Assembly: GCA_964467705.1 (NCBI GenBank)
Contig: CAYXUZ010000221.1
Coordinates: 1-9,780, forward strand
Direction: 5' to 3'
DNA: 9,780 bases
Source of the DNA: CAADGU01 sp964467705
GTDB lineage: Bacteria; Chloroflexota; Anaerolineae; Promineifilales; Promineifilaceae
Below, in pieces: positions 5,177 through 9,780 of the stretch (positions within the stretch are counted from its first letter, which is position 1; the number at the start of each line of letters is the position of its first letter). The notes under the pieces are model-generated. The model was not told the origin of the DNA. It saw only the letters and a program-made list of their open reading frames with translations, and made no database searches. Made by a program: the position numbers and the translations under genes.

Positions 5177-6823
5177 TTACTTGTTGCCACCATTACCATT
5201 GTTTCCATTGTTTCCATTACCGTTATTTCCATTGTTGCCGCCATCGTTACCGGGCGGGTTTTCAGGAGGAGGAGGGGGTGGGGGAGGTGGTTCAGGGGTA
5301 GGCTGACCACCGTTGCCGTTGTTACCATTGTTCCCGTTACCACCGGGATTGCCGCTGTTACCACCGGGATTGCCGCTATTGCCACCGGGATTGCCGCTAT
5401 TGCCGCCAGGGTTGCCTAGCAACTGATCGCGAATCTGGCCCCAGCCCATGCCATTGGCATTCATGGTGAAAATAACGGCCACGTTGGTGCCTGTCTCCTG
5501 GCTCAAGGAATAGGCCAGGTCAATGGTGCCAAAACCAAACCCGGCGCAGAACCAGCCCATGATTTCTTCATAGGCGACGCCGTAAGTTTGTGCCAAGGTA
5601 ACACCTGTGGGTTGTGGGTCAGCGCCAACGCAGTCAGTAGGCGCAGGGGTCATGGTGGGGCCAGGTACTGTGCCGGTTATAGTGGCAGTAGGTGGTATGG
5701 TTGCTGTAGGCGTGAGGGTTGTAGTCGCTGTTGCAGTTGGCGTTATGGTAGCGGTAGGCGTCATCACCGGTGTCGGTGTAGCCGTTGGTGGTTCGGGTGT
5801 GCGCAGGTTTGCCGGTGCAGCAGGTGCATTAACGGGATTGGCTGGCGTTTCACCTGCCGCACCCATAATGGTCAGAGGTTGCCCGACAACGGCCGTGACT
5901 GCCTCACCAGGATGCACATCAATAAATTCACCACCCATTGTCACACGCACAATGCCTTCATCCACAGCAATGTAGGATTCTGTGTTGGAGATAACGGCAA
6001 CGGTGAAAATAGTACCGCGTACGGAAGCGGTTGAAGAGGGGGTGCGCACTTCAAAAGCGTCATCAGCGCCCAACAATTTGACCACCCGGTTAAGCGTGCG
6101 CCCGGCAGCCAGCGAAAGCTGGACGCGATAGGTGCGGTCATTGGTTATCAGTTCGGAGAGTTCCAGAGTGCTGCCACCGGCAATCTCAACAACGCTGCCA
6201 TCATACAGGCTAAGGTGAGCAGAAGAACCGGCCGGAACTGTGATGCGGTCGCCCTGGTTAACGGTGAGGATGCTGCCAGTGGCAACGGTCGTCTCGGTCT
6301 GGCGAGGGACAATAAGAAACAAGTTTTGCCCTTGGGTGACGGTTGCCTGCCCGGCGGAGACAACCAATGTGGCTTCTGAACCTGTGGGCTGAGCGAAGGC
6401 AAAGGCGGCAAACACCATAAAAGCGATGGCGGCCAGTGCAAAGGCGATAGTACGGCGTTTGAACATGTGTTTTGTCTCCCAATGAAAGGTGGGCCAGGAA
6501 AACGTGGATCGCCGCCGATGTGGTTTTGGTGGCCGCGGCACGGCCGTTGCCATCTGGGGCGCAGTACGGCGTATAAAGGTGGTCAACTCGGCACTGCTCA
6601 TATCCACATAGGCGGCTATTTGCTGGACTTCTGCCTCTGTATTATGACCATTGGGACGGCGGCACAGTGCCAGCCGGGTCAATTGCTCCTCATCCAGTGT
6701 GAGTTCTGCTGCTACTTGGGCCCAGGTGAGATTGTGTTGTTGAGCATGAACCTGGATGAGGGAAGCCATCAAGGTATTGTCATGACTGGCATGCTGCGCC
6801 ATTTTGAGCAGTAATGTGTCCAT
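5177..6823 (-). CDS. Membrane FecR-domain protein with N-terminal HTH-like region and Gly/Asn/Pro-rich tail
   Basis: The 548-residue product is probably the surface sensor or anti-sigma partner of the sigma factor encoded 69 nt upstream. In order it has an HTH-like cytoplasmic region (about 15-90, LTWAQVAAELTLDEEQLTRLAL), a basic stretch, one membrane segment (about 123-145), a FecR domain (about 155-305, with VRTPSSTASVRGTIFTV), and a Thr/Pro stalk (about 341-397). A small domain starting at Cys398 has YGVAYEEIMGWFCAGFGFG and NGMGWGQIRDQL; I have no name for it. Then come four GNPGGNS units (470-496), a run of nine prolines, and an Asn/Gly tail. Classical FecR proteins are about 300 residues and lack the stalk and tail. 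ATG 6823 is chosen over TTG 6859; it has only a weak GGA 9 nt upstream. A much better ribosome site precedes the internal Met120, and a separate short product is possible. Confidence 0.87.
   Translation of the reverse strand: MDTLLLKMAQHASHDNTLMASLIQVHAQQHNLTWAQVAAELTLDEEQLTRLALCRRPNGHNTEAEVQQIAAYVDMSSAELTTFIRRTAPQMATAVPRPPKPHRRRSTFSWPTFHWETKHMFKRRTIAFALAAIAFMVFAAFAFAQPTGSEATLVVSAGQATVTQGQNLFLIVPRQTETTVATGSILTVNQGDRITVPAGSSAHLSLYDGSVVEIAGGSTLELSELITNDRTYRVQLSLAAGRTLNRVVKLLGADDAFEVRTPSSTASVRGTIFTVAVISNTESYIAVDEGIVRVTMGGEFIDVHPGEAVTAVVGQPLTIMGAAGETPANPVNAPAAPANLRTPEPPTATPTPVMTPTATITPTATATTTLTPTATIPPTATITGTVPGPTMTPAPTDCVGADPQPTGVTLAQTYGVAYEEIMGWFCAGFGFGTIDLAYSLSQETGTNVAVIFTMNANGMGWGQIRDQLLGNPGGNSGNPGGNSGNPGGNSGNPGGNGNNGNNGNGGQPTPEPPPPPPPPPENPPGNDGGNNGNNGNGNNGNNGNGGNK
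5336..5416 (-). repeat. Coding tandem repeat of 21 nt (GNPGGNS x4)
   Basis: Four near-identical 21-nt units encode GNPGGNS GNPGGNS GNPGGNS and a final GNPGGN. Flanking Asn/Gly triplet runs (about 5180-5250 and 5310-5335) extend the low-complexity tail. The unit is in frame, so copy-number change would only lengthen or shorten the exposed tail. Confidence 0.85.
6466..6480 (-). promoter_or_regulatory. Internal ribosome binding site and start in the FecR gene
   Basis: On the minus strand GGGAG (6480-6476) lies 9 nt before an in-frame ATG at 6466 (Met120 of the long form). Translation from here gives MFKRRTIAFALAAIAFMVFA, a normal signal peptide with positive charges then a hydrophobic core ending AFAQ. 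The 12-nt leader GGAGACAAAACA is identical to that before the secreted protein at 1094. This suggests a real start, making a short exported FecR form in addition to, or instead of, the long form. Confidence 0.5.
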
Positions 6824-6892
6824 ATTTATAGTTCCGAGAAAAGGGGGGAAGTTCGACAAAAGAGAGCCAGGATTTTGCGAAGAAAGCTGATT

Positions 6893-7522
6893 TTAGTCTA
6901 ACTGAGCGCCAAAACGCTGTAGTTTTTTGGTCAGACGATCTTTGGCGCGTTTGACTTCCTGGCGTTGCTGGTTGGTGTCGAGATGGGTTAAGCCCATGGC
7001 GATGGCATATTGACGGCTGTCGCGAATTCCGTTGAACATCATGGTAACAAGTTTTTTATCGGTTTTGCTCAATTCGTGGTCCAGCGCCTGTAATACTTGC
7101 TGGCGCGAAAGCCGGGTATGCTGGTTTAGCCAACGGTCTAGTTCGTCGGTGTGGGCAAAGGTGTTTGGCTCGGTGAGGTAGGGTTTAAGGGTGGGGTCTT
7201 CAATGTTGTGCAGGGGGGTTTGGTCACGGCCGTTTTTGGCGAGGGCGTTCAACATGTCGTTGCGGGCTGCCATGCGCAGGTAGGAAAAGAGGGAGAGCTT
7301 TTGCGGGTTGTATTGAGCGGGACGGCCATAATACTGCATCAGGCAATCAATGGCGGTGGCTTCGTGTAGATGGCTGTCACTTTGGGGAAAACGTTGGCGC
7401 AAAAAAACGACAAGATGAGGCAAGGCCAATTCACACAGCTCGGCGAAGGCAGTCAGGTTTTGTTGCAAGATGGATTGGTGGATTCTTTCTTGCCAGAAAC
7501 GATCTGGTTCAGCCTGGGACAT
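6893..7522 (-). CDS. ECF-like RNA polymerase sigma factor
   Basis: This 209-residue protein resembles extracytoplasmic-function sigma factors, which direct polymerase to a small regulon in response to envelope signals. A region 2-like part (about 22-100) has the helix LSLFSYLRMAARNDMLNAL (77-95), which matches the -10 binding and core-binding helix, ending in KNGRD. A region 4-like part (about 150-205) has KKLVTMMFNGIRDSRQYAIAMGL and the basic helix QEVKRAKDRLTKKLQRFG. It is divergent from textbook ECF factors, and the N-terminal 20 residues are extra. ATG 7522 has a weak AGG 7 nt upstream. The FecR gene follows on the same strand, the usual sigma/anti-sigma arrangement, so they are probably co-transcribed. 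No sigma-specific promoter motif could be identified upstream. Confidence 0.8.
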   Translation of the reverse strand: MSQAEPDRFWQERIHQSILQQNLTAFAELCELALPHLVVFLRQRFPQSDSHLHEATAIDCLMQYYGRPAQYNPQKLSLFSYLRMAARNDMLNALAKNGRDQTPLHNIEDPTLKPYLTEPNTFAHTDELDRWLNQHTRLSRQQVLQALDHELSKTDKKLVTMMFNGIRDSRQYAIAMGLTHLDTNQQRQEVKRAKDRLTKKLQRFGAQLD

Positions 7523-7650
7523 ACGTTTGCCTATTCATTTAGTCTCAAATAACCGGAGTATAAATCAAGCAATCGAAATTGTCTTGTAGAGTAGTCCATT
7601 TATCTTACGATTTTCCTCTTTTTTATTTCCTCTTCACGGTGCATAAGCAG

Positions 7651-7722
7651 ATGATGGCTACACTTGAGCTAATTTTGTTGTTGGGTGCATTGCTGGTGAG
7701 TTCAGGAGACATGATGAGATGA
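7651..7722 (+). CDS. Possible 23-residue hydrophobic leader peptide upstream of the LysM gene
   Basis: The ORF reads MMATLELILLLGALLVSSGD plus MMR, a hydrophobic core that could span or insert in a membrane. Its TGA stop (7720-7722) overlaps the ATG (7719-7721) of the LysM gene in the ATGA manner typical of translational coupling, and the Shine-Dalgarno of the LysM gene lies inside it. There is no clear ribosome site before 7651, so chance is a real alternative. The remaining gap 7523-7650 between the divergent sigma and LysM genes is AT-richer and should hold both promoters, but I see no convincing motif. Confidence 0.25.
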   Translation: MMATLELILLLGALLVSSGDMMR

Positions 7723-8846
7723 AAAGAATAGGCGGTAAGGTGCTGGTTGGCTTGATTGTTTTGAGCTATCTGGTTGTTTTCACGGCCGTTTCTGTGGCGC
7801 AAAGTACGTATGTGGTGCAGCCAGGTGATACGCTGTACCGCATTGCGATCCGACACGGCACATCGGTAGCAGCCTTGCAAGCCGCCAACAATATCAGTAA
7901 TGTGAATTTGATTTATGCCGGGCAGGTGTTGACGATTCCGGGTGGTGGTTCAGCCCCGCCAGTGGCTACGGCCGTGCCGCCGCCCCCCAATCCCTACCCT
8001 ACGGCACCACCACCCGGTTCACCACCCACAATTGGCACGTTTTATGTGGTGCAGCCAGGGGATAGGCTGTATCGGATTGCCTTGCAGTTTGGGGTGACGG
8101 TTCAGGCTATTGCTTCTGCTAACAATATCGCCAATACCAATTTGATTTATGCGGGACAGGTGTTGATCATTCCCGGTAGCAATAGCGGCGCACCACCGGT
8201 GGCAACGGCCGTGCCGCCGACCAATCCAACGGCGCCTCCCCCACCGGCTGCCCCGCCGTCCGCAGGCACTAACCTTTTCAGCAATGGTTCTTTTGAAGGC
8301 GGGTGGTATCATGCCGGGAACGTGCCAGAATTGCAGATTCCAACGGGCTGGGTATTTGAGTGGGATGAGGGGCCAACCGGATTTGGCAGTACCCCCTGGG
8401 ATGTCTGGTTCAGGCCAGAAGTGCGCGTGTTGCCTGCCTTCCAATTGCCGCCGCATGAGCAAAATCTGTTTATTTTTGACGGCAATCAAACGGTCAAGGT
8501 GTTTAAGGGGAATGGGGCGATTAGCTACCGGCTGTTTCAGGATGTGATGCTTACACCGGGCACGTATCGGCTGACGGCAGGTGCGTTTCCTGATCTGGTT
8601 TCTGACTATGTAAACGGGCAAAAGATACGGCCGTCTGACCCCGCAGCCGGTGAAGTGCGCTTCATTGTAGGTGGCGGTGGCACGGGCTGGTTGGCCGTAA
8701 CCTTTGGTCAGCAAAATACGCTGACCCATACGTTTACCATTAACCAGACACAAACGGTGCGCCTGGGGCTGGCGGTGCGGGGGCGTTATGCGCTTAACAA
8801 TAATGGCTGGTTTTTAGATGGCTGGTCGTTGGTGAAGATTCAGTAA
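7719..8846 (+). CDS. Secreted double-LysM protein with C-terminal beta-sandwich-like domain
   Basis: The 375-residue product is exported (signal peptide about 1-28, ending SVAQS) and should bind peptidoglycan or another N-acetylglucosamine polymer through two LysM domains. LysM1 spans about 30-75 (YVVQPGDTLYRIAIRHG, then NLIYAGQVLTIPG) and LysM2 about 108-153 (YVVQPGDRLYRIALQFG). Each is followed by a Pro/Thr/Ala-rich linker carrying ATAVPP. The C-terminal part (about 184-375) starts NLFSNGSFEGGW and ends NNNGWFLDGWSLVKIQ, the typical start and end of galactose-binding-like/CBM beta-sandwich folds, with a possible sugar or ligand role. No hydrolase motif is visible, so it is a binding rather than a cutting protein. 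ATG 7719 has AGGAG 10 nt upstream (7704-7708). It diverges from the sigma/FecR pair and may be under its control. Confidence 0.88.
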   Translation: MKRIGGKVLVGLIVLSYLVVFTAVSVAQSTYVVQPGDTLYRIAIRHGTSVAALQAANNISNVNLIYAGQVLTIPGGGSAPPVATAVPPPPNPYPTAPPPGSPPTIGTFYVVQPGDRLYRIALQFGVTVQAIASANNIANTNLIYAGQVLIIPGSNSGAPPVATAVPPTNPTAPPPPAAPPSAGTNLFSNGSFEGGWYHAGNVPELQIPTGWVFEWDEGPTGFGSTPWDVWFRPEVRVLPAFQLPPHEQNLFIFDGNQTVKVFKGNGAISYRLFQDVMLTPGTYRLTAGAFPDLVSDYVNGQKIRPSDPAAGEVRFIVGGGGTGWLAVTFGQQNTLTHTFTINQTQTVRLGLAVRGRYALNNNGWFLDGWSLVKIQ

Positions 8847-9727
8847 TCAGACAGGTATTCGCAGGTAGTTTCATTGTCTGTGATGGCCTGGTGAATAAAT
8901 TTTTGCCAATTGGCGGAGGCGCCATTTGGTAACTGGGTGGGGGGGAGCCAATTATCACTGCCGGTGGTGGGGGTGTGGGTCACGGCCGTGAACACCAATA
9001 TCATCCGGCTACTATTTTCTACCACATAAATACCGCTGATGTCCTGTAAGGTTGGCGTGTAACCGGTTTGTTGGTGGGTGAGGGTTACGGCCGTGTCCCA
9101 AGGCGCTGTTTTGGGTGGCACAATCCCCCCTGGCAGTTGCCATCCTTTACCTGTTTGATGCCACAAAATGGCCCCCGACTTATCTCGTAAAACGACATGC
9201 ACAATCAATTCCCAGTCCGGAGGAGCCTGGTATAAAGGTAATCCCTGTGACCTCCGCCGCCAGTCATACCAGCGATAGAGGATATTAAAGAGGAAAAAAC
9301 GCCCTAACCGTATAAACAGCGGGTAAGGTATCGTCCACCATTCAATAGGGCCACCGGCATGTCTCAAGGCACGATCAATACGCTGACGGTTGACGGGTAA
9401 CATGGGTCGTGGTAGTGGTTGGGTGGCATAAAAACCAACACGAGGGGATTCGGTTGAGGTCTGTAGCTCACCGCCGCGCTGCAAGCAACGGAAGGTAAAT
9501 GCCAGGAAGCCATGGGGGGGTAACGCCCAAAAATTTAGTGAAACCAGGCGTACCGGCAAAGCGATGATGCCGGTTTCTTCACGCACTTCGCGGGCGATGT
9601 TGTCGGTGGGTAGTTCACCTTGTTCCAGTCCACCACCCGGCTCGGCATAGGTGCGGGTGTCGTTTCGTTGGATCAACAGAATTTGGTTGAATTGATTGAC
9701 CAGGATGCCGTTGGTGGCAAGACGCAT
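8840..9727 (-). CDS. Tandem Nudix hydrolase, second domain degenerate
   Basis: Nudix enzymes hydrolyse nucleoside diphosphates linked to another moiety, using Mg2+. In this 295-residue protein the N-terminal domain (about 1-105) has a perfect Nudix box at 32-54: Gly32, Glu38, Arg46-Glu47, Glu50-Glu51, Gly53, read as GGLEQGELPTDNIAREVREE then TGI. A Trp/Arg-rich connector (about 128-165) leads to a second Nudix-like domain (about 172-252, with LPGGIVPPKTAPW and HQQTGY). There the catalytic Glu positions are Leu216, Gln219 and Gln220, so it is probably inactive. The substrate cannot be told. ATG 9727 is preferred to ATG 9751 because GAGG (9738-9735) lies 7 nt upstream and only the later start fits the family N-terminus. 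Its last 7 nt overlap the end of the LysM gene on the other strand, with no terminator between. Confidence 0.87.
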   Translation of the reverse strand: MRLATNGILVNQFNQILLIQRNDTRTYAEPGGGLEQGELPTDNIAREVREETGIIALPVRLVSLNFWALPPHGFLAFTFRCLQRGGELQTSTESPRVGFYATQPLPRPMLPVNRQRIDRALRHAGGPIEWWTIPYPLFIRLGRFFLFNILYRWYDWRRRSQGLPLYQAPPDWELIVHVVLRDKSGAILWHQTGKGWQLPGGIVPPKTAPWDTAVTLTHQQTGYTPTLQDISGIYVVENSSRMILVFTAVTHTPTTGSDNWLPPTQLPNGASANWQKFIHQAITDNETTCEYLSDY

Positions 9728-9780
9728 AAATAGACCTCTTGCAAAAGTCATTCTGACTTAAGCGATAAGTTGTAAATCGC

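Larger units (their letters stand above)
120..9094. repeat. Dispersed palindromic octamer ACGGCCGT, 21 copies
   Basis: Copies start at 120, 1247, 1296, 1697, 1721, 2180, 2276, 2810, 3053, 3998, 4813, 5002, 5889, 6540, 7226, 7782, 7968, 8205, 8627, 8982 and 9087. By base composition fewer than one would be expected in this length. All lie in coding sequence and are read in three frames, for example Thr-Ala-Val (2810), Asn-Gly-Arg (3053) and Arg-Pro (8627). The constraint therefore acts on DNA rather than protein. This resembles the HIP1 octamer of cyanobacteria in behaviour, not in sequence. Confidence 0.9.

Noticed and set aside
5336..5416. CRISPR-like regular repeats
   Set aside because: The 21-nt units are contiguous without spacers and translate in frame as GNPGGNS, so this is a coding tandem repeat.
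7566..7586. CAAGCAAT...ATTGTCTTG imperfect palindrome in the sigma/LysM divergent gap
   Set aside because: The arms pair only with a bulge and there is no second site for comparison; it could be chance in an AT-rich gap.
8019..8753. Long minus-strand ORF (244 codons) opposite the LysM gene
   Set aside because: It is the complement of the Pro-rich and beta-sandwich coding sequence; its protein is rich in Arg, His and Pro and shows no domain.

Overview
The window looks like a chromosomal segment of a Chloroflexota (Anaerolineae-like) bacterium of moderately high GC. The evidence is stylistic: Thr/Pro-rich 'TPTAT' linkers in exported proteins, an ECF sigma factor next to a FecR-domain protein, LysM proteins with Pro-rich spacers, and a very strong excess of the palindromic octamer ACGGCCGT (21 copies, in all three coding frames). 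I cannot assign a genus. No RNA genes, insertion sequences, CRISPR arrays or phage genes were seen.

Left part (1-1093): the 5' third of a 2-oxoglutarate dehydrogenase E1 gene (sucA) runs leftwards off the window. Its coding sequence carries a 56-nt palindrome read as 19 extra residues. The intergenic region that follows has an 88-nt palindromic element and a block of four 11-bp direct repeats (consensus nnAACA-agntc) that looks like a binding array for an OmpR/PhoB-type regulator. This block precedes a secreted protein of duplicated helical repeats (1094-1858), which ends at a strong intrinsic terminator.

Middle part (2066-5111): a Tat/lipoprotein intradiol-type dioxygenase is followed by an OmpR-family response regulator and a HAMP sensor histidine kinase, ending at a bidirectional terminator. 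The gene gaps are filled by palindromic elements that share no sequence but have the same architecture of short units and inverted arms. The two-component system is the obvious candidate reader of the 11-bp repeat array, but that link is inference.

Right part (5177-9780): on the minus strand an ECF-like sigma factor precedes a membrane FecR protein. The latter has a cytoplasmic HTH-like region, one membrane segment, a FecR domain, a Thr/Pro stalk, a small conserved domain and a Gly/Asn/Pro-rich tail. A well-formed ribosome binding site inside it may also yield a short exported form. Diverging from the sigma gene is a secreted double-LysM protein with a C-terminal beta-sandwich-like domain, possibly preceded by a 23-codon hydrophobic leader ORF. 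Its end overlaps, tail to tail, a tandem Nudix protein whose second Nudix box has lost its catalytic glutamates. Together the right half reads as a cell-surface sensing and cell-wall-binding module.
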